A DNA stretch of 64,000 nucleotides, taken from Echinometra lucunter (lineage: Eukaryota > Echinodermata > Echinoidea > Camarodonta > Echinometridae). A program made the translations under genes and the position numbers. Numbering within the stretch: position 1 is the first letter of the stretch; every line of letters starts with the position of its first letter. Positions 25,002 to 38,936 of the stretch are shown here, one piece after another. The notes below the pieces were generated by a model. That model searched no databases. It was not told the DNA's origin and worked only from the letters and a program-made list of their open reading frames with translations. The DNA is taken from the NCBI GenBank assembly GCA_029962745.1, contig CM057151.1, positions 4,798,970-4,862,969 on the forward strand. The letters run 5' to 3'.

Positions 25002-26897
25002 TGCTTTCTTAAATTACACAGAGGCGTTACTTTTTTCAAACTGTGAATGAACTCCCTGGCTGCTATCATTTTATGTTAGCTGACCCCTGCATTTATATTT
25101 GATTTCTTGACCTACTCCATTAGTTTAATATTATCTAAGTATATATATATATACATACCTTTTTTTGTATATTTGTCACACTTTATTTGTATCAATTTTG
25201 ATTTTTATTAATGTTTGTATTTCGTTTCGTGATAAATGCAGAAACTTCTATAAAAAAACTGTGAATGGAAGTTTCATTTTTCTCTAACAGCAGACATTTT
25301 GCAGCAGAGAGGTCTTCGGTCTAACCATCCAAAGAAAAATGGGATATGATCAATCACTGTTGTAATTAAACTGTTTAGATATTTTATTTCTTTCATCAAA
25401 ATCATTTTGCATGCCAAGCAATCTAATCTTTTGGATTGTGTTGAACAAAATCATCACTGCCTCTGCCTGGGCTCCATGCCAGGGGGAATTCATAAAGTCT
25501 AATGAACATCAAAATGAAGGAGAGAAATAGAGAGAGAGAAAGGGAGATCAGAAATAAAATAAGAAATAGGAACGTGGGCAGAGATGCATCATCTTCTTGC
25601 TGCGATGTGGCATCGATGAAAGTTACAAAGCTCTCCATTACACCCTTTGGGAGCTGTGGTATACCCCAATGGCTTGGTTTGTTGCTATAGTTACCCAAGT
25701 GAATCCTAAACATTATACTTCATGCAATTATTTTTCTAGTCTGGCCCTGATTTTGAAAATCGATACAGCATACATTTAAATGGGATGCTATCAAATACCT
25801 GAATTAAAAAAAAAAATAGTATGCACATCTTTTCATATTCTTGATCAACATTTATTTTTGTACCCAAAAGGCACTTAAAAATCCGAAAATTCTTAACCCG
25901 ATTCAAAATTATGTTTTTGAATTGCGCCCCTAGCCCCCAACAAAAACAAATAAAGCTGGATGCACCCATGACAAATACATTTTAAGACTTTATTTTGATT
26001 AGGTGATTAAACCTTTTTTCTCAAGAATGGAAAAATTATGTATATTTTACATGAATAATTAAGGGCAACTTTAAAGTCATATGAAAATATTAAGGAAAAA
26101 AGTGTTCTCTTTTCATAACTTGCTCCAAGCAGCACGTTTTCTCCCAACATCTCAAATGGCTCTAAGGATACACAGAATATTTTTATGGACTTAATTCACA
26201 TGCCAACAAGCTGCTCAAGGGGCCAAATAAAAACACATATATCTTGCAACCGACAAAAATAGGAGACATCAGAGAGAACATGAACCTCCATTCAAAAGGA
26301 GGGAAAAAATGTTTGATACGTGGTCTGGTTGTCACCAGATTGGGGCAATTCCAAATGAGAAATGAAGAGATGAAGATTACGCTTTTCTGTCTCCTGAGAG
26401 GAAGGCATGTTTGCTGCACTGATTAATGACTTCTGATGAGAATTATACGTGGGGTTAGATTGGAACTACAGATTAGACATGTCAGAAGTGAAGTTAATGA
26501 TGGAAATAGGAAAATTTAGGTGGAAGTAGAGATATCAAACCTACTTGGAAATTTCCCTAAATAAGTTGAAAACATGTTTTCATCAATGTTAAGTAAATTT
26601 TGCATCAAAAGTTATGTGTAGATAATTTCTTCTAAATACCTTCCATGTCACATTTTTCTCCATTCACATAAAACAATTTTAAATGTTTCTTTGTATTGTA
26701 AGTTGTAAATGTATTGCAACCAAAACTTCTTCCTTCTGCTACCATTTGATCTCATCATGCTAATAATGTATAATAGGATACAGGAATGAATGAATATGTT
26801 AGAAAATGAACGAACTATATGCAGCATTTAAGGTGAAAATGGTTTATTGCAGACTTCAAAGAAAGCACAAAACTAAATCATCAACTTCAGTATATCA
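25002..26897. other. AT-rich stretch, nothing firm
   Basis: (TA)n near 25139-25152, a GA-rich patch near 25515-25550, and a GC-richer block 25570-25700 that is open on both strands but lacks a pyrimidine tract for splicing. No gene supported. Confidence 0.5.
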
Positions 26898-26903
26898 CAA
26901 TTT

Positions 26904-27776
26904 CAGGGCTGCCAACATTGGATAATAGTTGAGAGTGAGATTATACGAGAAGTGAAGTGCGAGGGAGCGAAGCGACCAAGCCTGACTGAGCAAGGCGAGG
27001 GAGTGGGTGAGGGTATGAGAGGGGGGGCGACCCCCCCCCCCCTCCCACGGTGTGGAGCTTTTTTTATTTTTCAAGGTGAAATTGTGTGATCTGGTGCATA
27101 CTTTATAGAGTATTTTAACATATACCTAAAGGCATGATGAAGAGAGAAAATCATACAATTTTACATGCAAAAAAAATGATAAACATGAAATACCCACTTG
27201 TTGAAAAATGCCAACCATGGCTTTATTTGGTTCCCTTCTCTGTTTGACCCAGGTTTTGGATGTAGGTACTCTTGGGTGCAGATGATGGGAAGATGCAACA
27301 AGCAAGCATCCAAACAGAGAATTTATTGTATCAAGCCTCCTCTGTTGCCATCTTCATTGTCATTATGGCTGAAAGTGTTCCATATGACATAAAGAATTCA
27401 TGGTTGTGCGTATACCGTATGGTACGGGCCGGTCATGTCAGGGTATCGATGCATATAATATAGCCTAGCCTGGCTAGGCATGGATCAGATCTTACCATAG
27501 AGATCTTATGAATTAATCTCTATCTTACATACGCACGCGCTCGAAATGAGATCGAGAGTTTTCGACAAAAGGCGGGAAAACTTTCACAAGTTTTTCAGTG
27601 CTTCCTAAATTCTTGAGTTGGTCGCCATTTTATTGAAATCTATTTTTTATTCTTTTTATTATTATATTTAATTATTTCAGATTCGTGCGTGAGAAATTTC
27701 ATGATTAGCGTGAGAGCATGAGAAATAGGTGAAATGCGTGAGTCTCACGCTCAATGCGTGAGTGTTGGCAGCCCTG
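26904..27776. mobile_element. 873-bp element with CAGGGCTGCCAACA termini and 6-bp duplication
   Basis: The ends read CAGGGCTGCCAACA on both sides (inward), flanked by identical CAATTT at 26898-26903 and 27777-27782. The interior contains GAGCGAAGCGACC-type words near the left, a G7-C-G-A-C12 hairpin-like run near 27020-27045 and repeated GCGTGAG words near the right end. No transposase frame. The superfamily is left open: the termini look hAT-like but the duplication is 6 bp, not 8. Confidence 0.8.
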
Positions 27777-27782
27777 CAATTT

Positions 27783-28159
27783 AGAGGAAAGCATGGTCCA
27801 TGTTACTGAAATACATAGGGAATGATTATTTATCAGCTATCACCTGTTTTTACACAGGGACAAAAACTGGTATTTGGAATTTAAAAAGTTCTTACATGCA
27901 TAAGTTACATGTGCATGTAGTTTTAGCAGCACATTTATAGCCCAAAATTTCCCTAGCCTAAATATATCAAACCCCCCCCCAAAAAAAAAAAATCCATGAT
28001 ATTTCATACTCGATGACAAATTACTCATATTAAATCATTAAGAGCAGAAGGGTACCATTTTTAGACCCTTATATACTATGGAAATTAATATAATTCAATT
28101 GACTCTGCACTTGCAGGATGAGCTCTTCCCATCCACTGTATGAGGATGATATTTTGTTA
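27783..28159. other. AT-rich stretch with C/A homopolymer junction
   Basis: A C-run directly joined to an A-run near 27973-27992. Nothing else seen. Confidence 0.6.
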
Positions 28160-28369
28160 CTAGGAGTGAAAATCAAAACCTGGGGGGATAATTGAATCAT
28201 TTAGGAGGGATCGGGTAGTATGCAAGACATATCCATTTCTCTCATTTCGCACTGAATACATATTTGGCGGCGTAAGAGGGGAATCTGTCAGGTCTGATTT
28301 GGAGGGTAGTGCTTGGCCAGAACCAGCAGATTTATTAAGATTTGACTTCAACAGTGCTAAATGTTTCAT
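28160..28369 (-). CDS. Candidate coding segment, function unknown
   Basis: A 69-codon minus-strand frame with protein-like composition: MKHLALLKSNLNKSAGSGQA, then LPSKSDLTDSPLTPPNMYSV and a further polar segment ending GFDFHS. It is Ser/Pro/Asn rich and has more CpG than its surroundings. No good pyrimidine tract precedes it; a G/T homopolymer lies just upstream. A possible weak donor CCCAG|GTTTTG lies near the end. It may be a terminal exon, a transposon remnant or chance. Confidence 0.22.
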   Translation of the reverse strand: MKHLALLKSNLNKSAGSGQALPSKSDLTDSPLTPPNMYSVRNERNGYVLHTTRSLLNDSIIPPGFDFHS

Positions 28370-31300
28370 TCCTTTTCCTCACATACACTTTTTTTTGGGG
28401 GGGGGGGGTGTGAATCCATGACCTTTGGTTTTACCTCTTAATCACTTTGATTTCTGTGTACTGTAATCCTTGCTTGAAAAAAAGTCAAATTTTAAGAAAT
28501 GCCAAGACCAAGAAGGTATTGACTGAAAATATAAAAATTCATTAATATTATGTCTTCTATAGAAAATAAAAAATATTCCTTCATGAAATATCTCATGACA
28601 AATTTGATGATGCTTTTCATTATTCATTTGAATATAAAATACCTCTGCATTTGAATCTTGTAAGAGATTATGTCAATAAACTGTTTGCATATTCTGGTTG
28701 AGAAAAATAATTATTGCTACAAATGCTTTCTAGCCTACACATAGTCCAATTAAAATTGCTGAATCCATATACCCCTTAGCAATGAACAAAAAATTAATCA
28801 TTTAATAGGAGGGGTCAATACCCCCTTCACACACATCTCCTGTAAACCTAATACTGAGTGCCTGCAGAATTTTTCTGAGGCAAGTCTAAACCACTTTGGT
28901 TACGTGACTGACATCAATATCACAGGCAACAAACGACGGCAAAAGAGAACATCAATAAAAGCGTTATCCACACCCTAAGTCTAAATCTACAGATCCCATG
29001 AAAGTGGAATTTCAACAAATGGTAGGTTTTAAACAAAGGATACCCAACCGGCTTCTCATTGCCATGACAATATCAAGCCTAAACACACACAAACACAACA
29101 ATAACTATGGTCTGGTAGTATGGATCTAATTGGTTGCTGGTGCAACATCATGACAACATAATCAATGCCGATTTATTCAATCATGAGGGTAGCGACTTTT
29201 GACATCAAAATATTAAAGCTGTATTCTGCTGTAATTTGGACTTTTTAATTTTTCCAGCACTGTGTATGCTATTTAACAGATACACAGAGCATTTTCTGCA
29301 TAAGGAATGACAACATATCAATTTTTTTCTCATGAAAAATGAAAATAAAGAATAAATTAATTCATATATTAAAAATCAGGTAATATCATATACAAAATGA
29401 AAAAAAAATGTAATTAAACATATTATAGACTTCATTGCAACATCATGTAATTCAAGGAAATTTGGAAGTTGCAAGTGATGTTGGATTTTAGACAGTAAAT
29501 GAGGTTTGTTGTAGTGGTAGGGGTTAAAAATGATTTAGTATTATATTTTTATTATGTATATTGTCACAAACTTTTCCATTGACAGCAAGTATTAGCATAA
29601 CTATGACAATAGAATTGAATACCCCAAGGGGGTGACAAATTGAACTGCCAAATTTGATTTAAATGCAGTTTAGCTCTGTGCATAATTCATCATATTCAAC
29701 TAACTTGTATGTAATCGTTATCAAAGATATTTATACAAAGAACTAATGCAAGTGCACGATTAATACACTGTATATCATAGAATGGTGAAAGAATGAATAA
29801 ACAAATGTTTAAAGCAAAAACTGTTCAAAGAAAAGCCCTTTTATTGTTGACACCTTGATTACTGTGAAATCATATAATAGAACATAGAATTTTACCTTCA
29901 ATATGCTATAGAAAGTAGATGTATATACCTACTGGAATCAATTGACTGACCTTATCAGGGAGACTTGACCTCTGAACCCAGGTGACGATATCCTCCTCAC
30001 GTACTTCAAATTCCTTGCAAATTACATAATTTTCAGATGTGTACATTGGAAGCCCCCTGTCGATCTGTATCCAAGATTTGGGTCTGCCAATTCATTTTTG
30101 AAAATGTTTCCTCTTTGTTTTAATTACTACATATCAACTTCTGCTCCTGCTTTTTTACATTTCTACCCCCCCCCCCCACCCCCTCTACCCATTCCCACTC
30201 TCTCTCTTTCTCTCAACTCCTTTATTTTCTATCATAATTTTCTCTTGACTCCCTTTTCTTTCACTCATACTTGATAATTATATATCTTATTGCTCCTTAA
30301 ATACTGTCAATCATAATGCCTTCTCATTCTTTCATGATAGAATCAAAGTTGTTTTAAGTTACAATACAGAAGCATCTGTTTCTATTTCTTTCAATGGGCT
30401 CCTCAGATCTTCATAAATCTGTTTTTAGTATAATCATCACAGTCTCATCAGGCATTTGGACTAGAAGACATGGTTAGTCAGGTCAATTGCGGTGTCATAT
30501 CATTTTTATTTTTTTGATACCAAAAACATGCTGTCATATCAAAGCTATCAATGAAAATGCATTTATGTAATAGTTCTTGCCATCAAAAAGTAGAGATGAA
30601 TCTACAATTCTGAAAAGGATCACAGAATGAATTACTAATTTATCATTAACAAAGATGTTCTATAGTTTTCAGCATGAACTAATTGGAATGAATCCTGGAG
30701 GAGATGAAGACTCTGCAGTGATTGATGCCTGTTAACAACTCACTTTCCGAATGGATGCAGTCTAAATGCTTTCATCTAAAAATGGAAGCAATCTTTCAGA
30801 TACCGGTGCAGTGGAGCAAAGGCCTGCATCCACCAACCCAAACAAACTAGCCTCCCATTCACACTACAAAGACCTACTGCATAGCTATACAATATTTCTT
30901 CTCTTGTCTGAATATCATATTATGAAATATTGTGTAATAAAATGATGAAAATGGGTGTTTTTAGCATTATTTATAAAATATATATATATATAAATCATCA
31001 ACAAAAACAATTTTTTTAAAAATGCAACTAGGTTAAGCCTATTGTGATCATAAAACTACCATGCTGCAATATTGCAAAGATTGACACTTGTTGCCCAAAT
31101 GTGTTTTTATATGATACTCTTATTCCAATAGTATTTCTTTTTCCCAACATGGAGGATTATTCTCATACAATGTTTCATAAATTACAAACATTTTGTAGAA
31201 ACCTCCCCTTGTGTGAATGTCCCTTTGAACATGTTTAGGACTACCTGGTATTCATGTTTACTCTTTAAATACATCTATGATTCCAGTGACAGATATTTCC

Positions 31301-33690
31301 GACCCTAAACTGAAATCTGATAAGAGGGAAAGAGGTATCACCCCACCTGATCTGAGAATGATATACCCCCCTCATCCAAATTAAGCCCTGTAGAATGATG
31401 ATCAGTTTATCATTCACACCATAGATGGGCCATTCACATGGTTCTGAACACAAGTATTGATGTCACATACATGCAGGACCAATACATGCATTTAAAACAA
31501 TTTCACCATGATTTCATTAATCTATCATTCTATGTCCATTACAGTCAACATACTTGTACATCACATGCTAGAACATTCAATTATTTCTGCAGTTTCAGTG
31601 ATACAAACCAGACAGCTGATAATCACCCAGTTAGAATGAAAAATCAGCTACTTTGAATGCAAGTTATATTTTTAAAGATGTAAAGGAATAGTCAAACTTA
31701 CAATTACTTCTTTAGATAACAATATCATATTCCTTCACCAATCACCGTGGAATTTAATCTCCATTTCTAACAATTTTCCTAATTTTTTTCATATCACATT
31801 CTCAAAATTAATTCACTTTTCAACTAGATTTTAGAGTTCCCATTGTCTGCACTAGGAACAAAAAAGTGATGTTTTTCTGGAAATATACATGTAGGTCAAC
31901 TGTTTACGTAAGCAGACAATGAGCGCTCAAGGGAAAAGCATTGCAATTTACTTGGTAAATTTAGAAATTTGAGTGCTAAATTTCAATCAAAGGACTTTGA
32001 TAAGAAATTCAAGACTATGGGGCTCCTAGCATAACTTCCCATGAACAAATGTGTCTATTTCTATCTTCTTTTGACAATTTTTTTTCCTTCATGATTTGAT
32101 AAATTTGCTTCAAAGGATTGATGAACTCTCAGAATCACTAGTAGCAGGTCAAAGGTCACTATCAGGGATCCCTAGGTGTAATATACCACACCTGCTTATA
32201 AATAACATATAATTCATTCAGGGCCCAAAGCAATTTATACAACCATTAGTATTTCATACAATTTTAAATGAGCAACATTACTCCCATAGACTTCAAAAAT
32301 TCCCAAGATTGAGCCATAATTTGAATAGAAAAAAGGAGGAGTAATGGGGAAGATAGATGTGAGCTTACACAGAGAATACCTCACACAAAGGCCATTCCAG
32401 GAGACTGTGTTGTATATCATTTCTCAAGGGGGTGTAAATATTATCTAATATACCCACATGTTGGCTTGCCCTAGGGCCGATATTCTCGCCCTCTCTCTTA
32501 TTACACCCCTCAAAGCGGTTCATCTTACTCCTCGCAGGCAGAGGTTATGTGGTGGCGTCTTCAATTCAGCAATGCAACTACTTGTACTTGGAGACTGTTT
32601 CCACTGCCATTCTTTGACAATACATCCTCAATTGCATTTTAAGAGTGGTGCTCAACCCTGTGGTCTTAGACACAGCTACTAGTATTTAGAGCCTGATAAC
32701 TTCCACTGCCCATACATCCTACCATTGCATTCTTTGAATGTTGTTCAACATTCTTTGTGTTATAAAAAGAATCTACCTAATCTTAACTCCATTCCTGAAT
32801 TTTGAGATTAATTTACTCTGCCTGTAAAGAGAATGGAATGATTAGCAGTGGGAATAGGTTTCTAAAATTACAGTTTTACCCCAGACTGTGTTCCAGATTA
32901 TTTTTAGTTCCATAATGAATTCAACTTGCATGTAAAGCCCTTTGTTATTAGTTTGCACTTTCATAACGTTTCATGATGTTGATATTCAATCACTTTTCAG
33001 ATCATGTTCATTAACTTAAATTCTCTGTGATCATAGAAAACTTTGACATTCCAACTGTTCCAATGTAAGCTTAAATGTAATCTGAAATTTGAGGATATAT
33101 AAGAAGCCACCATTATTATTATCATTATCATTATTACCACCATTATTAATATATGCAGTTAAGGATATTCATATTTCTACAGGGAAATCCATATACATTT
33201 TATATATTCAAATGGGATATGGTCACTCCGTTGGAGTTTCCACTTTTGAAAATAAAAGATGGACATTTATGCATATCAAATTGTGATCAATTTTGTGTAC
33301 ACTATGGTATTCATCAATTTACACTCTCCTCAAACATACTTATTGGACATGACTGTGTTGAAGCAAGCACAAAGACCTTAAAAGCATGGTATAAAAGTCC
33401 TCAGACAAAGGAGTCTATATCATTATCATTGTTGTTATGAGAGGGAAAAAGGACCATTATTTGACATCTTTCAAAGCATATTATTCAACAAAAACATGAA
33501 ACTGGAACTAATCAATTGCATAACCTGCCAAGTCAATTATGTCTCAATAGACTTAACCACAGAAGGACTTCCAATTGATTTTTCATAATTGATTAAACAT
33601 TAAATAATACAAGGTTGTGGTTATACATTTATTCACAGTATCCTAGGAGTGTTGGATGGAAGGTTTTGTGAACATGTTCAGCTTCATCTC
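28370..33690. other. Long AT-rich stretch, nothing firm
   Basis: Contains a T8-G12 junction at 28389-28408 beside a B-box-like GGTCATGGATTCACACC on the minus strand, a C-run (30165-30183) followed by CT units, (TA)n near 30979-30992, a DR1 motif at 32146-32158, and a small CpG-richer patch at 32440-32560. No gene supported. Confidence 0.5.
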
Positions 33691-33694
33691 ATCT

Positions 33695-33752
33695 TTACCC
33701 GCTGAACATTAAACCCAACATAACTCAGGTTAGGGTCTATGGAAACTACATA
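33695..33752. repeat. Partial copy of the TTAA mini-element
   Basis: TTACCCGCTGAACATTAAAC followed by ACATAACTCAGGTTAGGGTC matches the inverted form of the 17257-17343 copy. The other end is not recognisable. Confidence 0.55.
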
Positions 33753-33759
33753 TTATAAT

Positions 33760-36245
33760 ACTGAAATCAAATACTGTACTCAACAGGTCAAAACTGTTTA
33801 TTTTCTTTATTCCCTTAAGGCAGTGTAAGTCATATGATTTCTTGCAAGTTCATTTAAAAATATTGATCAATAGAAAAGTGGAAAGCATTTGATAAACACC
33901 TATGTGTATCTTCCTGAATCCAAGAAAAGGGAAAAGAGGATCATAAATGGCATAAATTGTCATGTGATCCAATGTAATCTTATGTAATAAAAGGTATGTT
34001 CTTATCTTTGTAATTCAAATTTATAATTTAAATTTTTGCTTGCTTTTATAAATAACACTTGCTTTCTCTCCTTTACTCACCTCATAGTGAGCCTCTCACA
34101 GGATGCGGGAAGATAAAAGAAACAGTAAATGTCTTAATCGTCTCTGCAGATTGGCTATCAAGGCAGTGCTGATGAGGATGCTCCCTATATACTCTGCATG
34201 TCCATTTCTTAGAAAGCAAATGTATTATTCATGCTTTAAAAGGCTTTGAGTGTCAATGTACTTCATTTACGTGTACATGCAATGAAATTGGAAAACTTCT
34301 TTCATCTGGCTAGGTAAGCACTTTGTATTTTGTAAGGGTGAATAAAGTCATTGTATGTTAAAAGAAAAGCTAAAAAGCTCCTGTTTTAGCATCCCCCAAT
34401 CCCACCCCCTTCTCACTCTCTCTTGATCCTTCTCTCTCTGCACTATCTCTCTTCCAATCTCCCCCTCTTTCTTCCTCTCCCTCCCCTTCTCTCTATCTCC
34501 CTGCACTCTTCCCCATCTCTTTCTCTCTTGTCTATTTCTCTCTCTTTCTAACTTCCAACCCTGATTTATTCCTTTGTTTTTGTAATTTTTTCTTTTACAA
34601 TAATCTAGCATGCTTTTTTCTTTTGATAGGCCTAAGTACTTTTTATTGTTCTAACTTGCTTTAAACTTATTTTTTGAAGGCGTAAACTTCATAAAGCCTA
34701 ATACAAGTGCATGTCTACTGACTAAGAACAACACAATTATAAGAGTTTTTGCACTGATATTTTGTCAAAATGTCAACATCAGTCAAATCTTATGCAGATC
34801 AACTCCAAAAGTTCAATGGACACTGTTTTTTTTTTTTAATATAAATTCAGTTGCAAGCAGATTTCCAGGAAATGGGTTCAGAGCATCATGTACATTCATT
34901 TGTGCTTGAAGGCATCATGTTTTTTTTTCTCTCTCCTTTAGCATGCCATCAATGTCAAAACCAGCAGAAATCAATATGATTGACAGGCAACTATGGAAAG
35001 CCTTGATCAAAGAAAAAGGGGAGGGGGGTTACTCCAGGACATCTCTTTTCACTTCAGCCCCTTCTTCATGCACATGGATGCATTTCCAAGGACTTCTTGA
35101 GTGTGTCCCCCTCTGAGCAAACAAACTGAGATCTTACTCTATACTTTTAACAACCCCCTTTAAGAAATAAAGGGAAACCGCAAGATGAACATGAAGTGTT
35201 CTGATGATAATGAGGACGATCAGATGCCTCTCAAAGAGGGGGTAATTACTGCATCATTATCCACACCACAGCAAACACATTGATGTTTCTAAAAAGGAAG
35301 AGGTTTATAGACTGAAAGAAGAAGGCTTTAAGGGCAAAATATCCTTTAGACAGAGGAGAGGGTGATATTTACCTTTAGTTTAGTGACCTGTATGATATGC
35401 CCACTGTTCAGTTTTGACAGGAAGTAAGATCCTACAAAATACTGCAGTGCTTAGGTTCTGGGTTAGAAATCTGCTGACCAAAAACTTGTTTTTCATTCTT
35501 ATATCAAAAGTTTTCAGACCGTTATTTATTAGAAATGTTGGTATTTCAATTAAATTAACTAAGCAAAAGATCAGTGCATAAATCAATCGAATCATCAAAT
35601 AGTGAGGAAAGAATGTCTTTAAAAATTTCATGAAAACCAATAATGTTTTATCCTTGCAGGCAAAACATAACTAACAGCAGCATACAATTTAATGTGAAAC
35701 AATTATTTTACCATATCACTGCCAATCAATAGCATACAGGTGCTGATGAACAATTCACCCAATGTTCATCATGACACATTTATCTTAAAATCAAAAGGTT
35801 AATGGACATATCACAAATTCACAATTAAAGCACTCATTGGAGTTCATTCTAATGTTGAATTGCAGCTCTATAAACACCATGATGCCACAGTTTCACATTT
35901 TCATCAGATCTTTCCCTTAAACAAAACTGCTCATCAATACTGGGAATCATCTCCAAACACATGCCCAATGTGGATGGACAGATATACTCATGGCTAATCC
36001 ACACTGCATTGTCTTCTATTGAGGTACATCCTTTTTGTCATTAAAGTTGTTGTGGAGGCACTCAAGTGCACTTCTCTTGTTCCCTTTGGTGGCACAACAA
36101 TGGTATTAGGGAAGATTTTGACAGCTGGATGTCAAGAGTGACCTTTTTTTTCCCTAGACAAAATATGAGCTGGAAGATAACAATTCAGGTGTCTATCAAA
36201 GTGTTTTTGAAGTCCTGTATATCATCCTTTGAATATCAAATCCTC
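33760..36245. other. AT-rich stretch with CT-rich tract
   Basis: CT-rich at 34380-34565. A short plus-strand frame near 35175-35240 (KMNMKCSDDNEDDQMPLKEG) before a GTAATT is coding-like but lacks an acceptor. No gene supported. Confidence 0.5.
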
Positions 36246-36249
36246 TTAA

Positions 36250-36657
36250 CCTATTCGTGACAGAGGTCCACATTTTGTGGTTTGGCCTAATATCTTTTGA
36301 TACAAAGCCCTAAAAATCATACCAAATACATGAGCAGAAAGAGCAAAAAATTCTACACAAACTGTGCCCATTTTGGTTGCATCAATTTTCATTATTTGAT
36401 GCTGAAAATTTTTTAAAGGAAAATAAGCATTAAAATCCTTAAATTGGCAATGTGACAGAAAGTTTAAAATCACTGTTTTCCCCTGCAAATTGGCAACTTT
36501 TTGACTTATCATTATAATTTCTGTCAATTTATATTCATTTCTGATACATGAAGTTTTATAAATAAAATGTAGCAATAAAATAAAAATGTTGGTGTTGCCA
36601 ATTTGAAGAATAAAAGCTGATCAAATTAGGCTTTAAATAATTCCTGTCACGAATGGG
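36250..36657. mobile_element. 408-bp TTAA-flanked MITE
   Basis: TIRs CCTATTCGTGACAG (left) and CCCATTCGTGACAG (right, inward), with TTAA at 36246-36249 and 36658-36661. A 109-codon minus-strand frame fills most of the element but is not recognisable and is probably chance. Confidence 0.82.
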
Positions 36658-36664
36658 TTAATTC

Positions 36665-38053
36665 AGAGTTTATTTCCTGTCATGTCATATTACTCACTTG
36701 TTCTTTAAAGTGATTTACCAGGATGCTTAGGCTTTACAAACTCTATCGACACTGTGGCTTGAGAAAAGGAAGAAGATATCCGAACTACATGAATAATTAC
36801 TAAACCCAAAATAATGGAGATCTTATGTTTAGGGATAACACTGTCTTCAGTCTAGAGACAAACTAGCCATTTTAATACAATAATCAGGTATTTCAAAACT
36901 GATAATGACATCTATAGCATAATATGGGACAAGATAACTTGAGCATGCTTACAATATTAAAACTTGTGGGACATCACATTAGTAACAAACACAATTTTGG
37001 GTGCAATGCATGTAATAGACATACATTGCAGTGATAATATTTATACCCCATCAGAATAATAGGCCTCCTACTAAATACTAGAATAGACATGAATGAAACT
37101 AAATTAATGCATATTTCATGATACTCAGAAATTAAAGAAAATGATAGAACAGGAAATGGAGATTTTTTTTTAGATAGTATAATGGGTGAAATTGATTCAT
37201 GTTCATAGTGTATCAATAGCTTGGATCAATTTATGAATAGCCAGTCATAGCTGGAAACACACAGCATGCACCTGCTCAGTAAGAGGTGGACCTCTCTCCT
37301 CAATGTACATCTTTTTATACATTTGTCAATTAACCATTCATTTGAGAATTTGTACATTTTAAAGCTGGGTGGATGATTTATAAAGCAACATTCTTTTTTC
37401 CTGATAATTTCAAAACTTTGTAGGTTTGATGACAAAGTAGCCATCTGTATTAACAACATCAATGGTTTACGATTGAAAGATTATATAATCCATGCATAAC
37501 TTTTGCATGCATTTTTATTGAAATGTACTTCTATTTTCCACACATCAATCTAAGCCCTCCTACCACACACACATGACAGTGCATCATTAGACCACATAAG
37601 CAAGATGACTCATTATGGTAACTCACTAACAATCAGAGGCACAGGGTATGCATGTTAGTGGCCACACCCTCAGTAAAGTTCAACAGTGTCAATGTCATCA
37701 CACTATGTCTGGGTCAGGATTCTTTTCTCTATCAATACTTCAACATCTACTACTGATCAACAAAGTAGCATCATGGAAAATAATCATCATTTCTCATATG
37801 CTTTAGCATCTTTAAAGTCAAAGTATCAAATTCATTTAATTCCTTTGTATCATAATGTTGAAGTGTATGTCATTATACTGCATCACGATGATTGTCAATA
37901 AAGCAATCATAGACAAACAAAGTCTTGATTATCCTTTTTAAATAAATATTTTGTGTCAGCCCTACAGGTGTGACAAAAGACTTGGCAAGATTCAGCAAAC
38001 TGAATTAAAAATTTTGCAATCAAAACATAGTTCTAAATATCAAATGCCATTAA
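36665..38053. other. AT-rich stretch, nothing seen
   Basis: No gene or repeat structure recognised. Confidence 0.6.
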
Positions 38054-38147
38054 TTAACCTGCTGATTACAATTTGGTTTTCAGTATACAACACATTTTCT
38101 ATAAATCATAGCCCAAGGCATCTCAGGCATAGTGTTCAGTGGGTTAA
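38054..38147. mobile_element. 86-bp TTAA mini-element, copy 3 (best preserved flanks)
   Basis: Perfect TTAA on both sides (38054-38057, 38144-38147) enclosing 86 bp that starts CCTGCTGA and ends TCAGTGGG. The internal AGCCCAAGGCATCTCAGGCA and TAGTGTTCAGTGGGTTAA match copies 1 and 2. Confidence 0.7.
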
Positions 38148-38149
38148 AA

Positions 38150-38936
38150 CATAACTTTCTTCATTGGTTAAGAGATGAGTTTGATATTTGAAGATGCAGA
38201 TATTTTTATGCAACATTTCAGGCGAGCAGTCCTTGGTCTGTGAATTTAATATCTTGCTTCTTTTCAGCCTTTGTCATAGAATATTGTCACTTGGCTATAC
38301 AAAATGCATCCTGCCTTTGAACAGCATTATACCAGACAACTGAAAGGTCAGACACCATGCAGAAGAATAGAGGATGTTCTCAGAAGGGCAGGTGGGCCTG
38401 CTGTAGGTATATTCAGCTCGGGTATGTCAGTGTTAGTCAAGCATCAGTGATCTAAAGATGGGTTTGGCACCTCCATAGACCTAAATGATCAATTACCCAA
38501 TTGGTTTAGGGGTATAGTCATTATCACTTTGCCAGTAGCATTACCTTCATACCTACTACACAAGTTAGACATGTGTCTAATGAGGCATGCCCTGTTGTCA
38601 GTCATCACGCTCATAGAGCTGTATGGTCATGCAACAATGGTTCTTCAGGTACTTTGAAGTAGGTGCAGACACATATAGAGGAGTACAAGTGGATGATCTA
38701 ACAGCTCTTGTTATTTTGCGAAGATCACTAAATCATTCCAAGTTAACAGATATTCTCTTCCGTATTTTTTATTCATGATCAAAACTAGACTAATGAAGAA
38801 AAAAAATGTGAGTAGTGTTCCTCTTCACACTACAAAGTTTCTCCAGCATCCCCCTATTTTGTGTTTGAAATAAAATTCATTTTAAAAAGCTAAAAATCCA
38901 CTGAGTTTTAAAATAGGTTACAGTTTGAAACAGTAG
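38150..38936. other. AT-rich stretch, nothing firm
   Basis: An acceptor-like TTCTTTTCAG near 38266 is followed by a short open frame that stops after about 24 codons without a good donor. Nothing called. Confidence 0.5.

Noticed and set aside
25597..25779. Plus-strand frame with Trp/Tyr-rich hydrophobic stretch resembling a transporter helix
   Set aside because: No pyrimidine tract or acceptor precedes it, the opposite strand is equally open, and the resemblance is impressionistic.
28389..28430. Intact tRNA gene suggested by GGTCATGGATTCACACC
   Set aside because: Only a B-box-like word; no A box at the right distance and no cloverleaf.
36246..36575. 109-codon minus-strand frame
   Set aside because: Lies within the 408-bp TTAA MITE and includes its left terminus; not recognisable as transposase.
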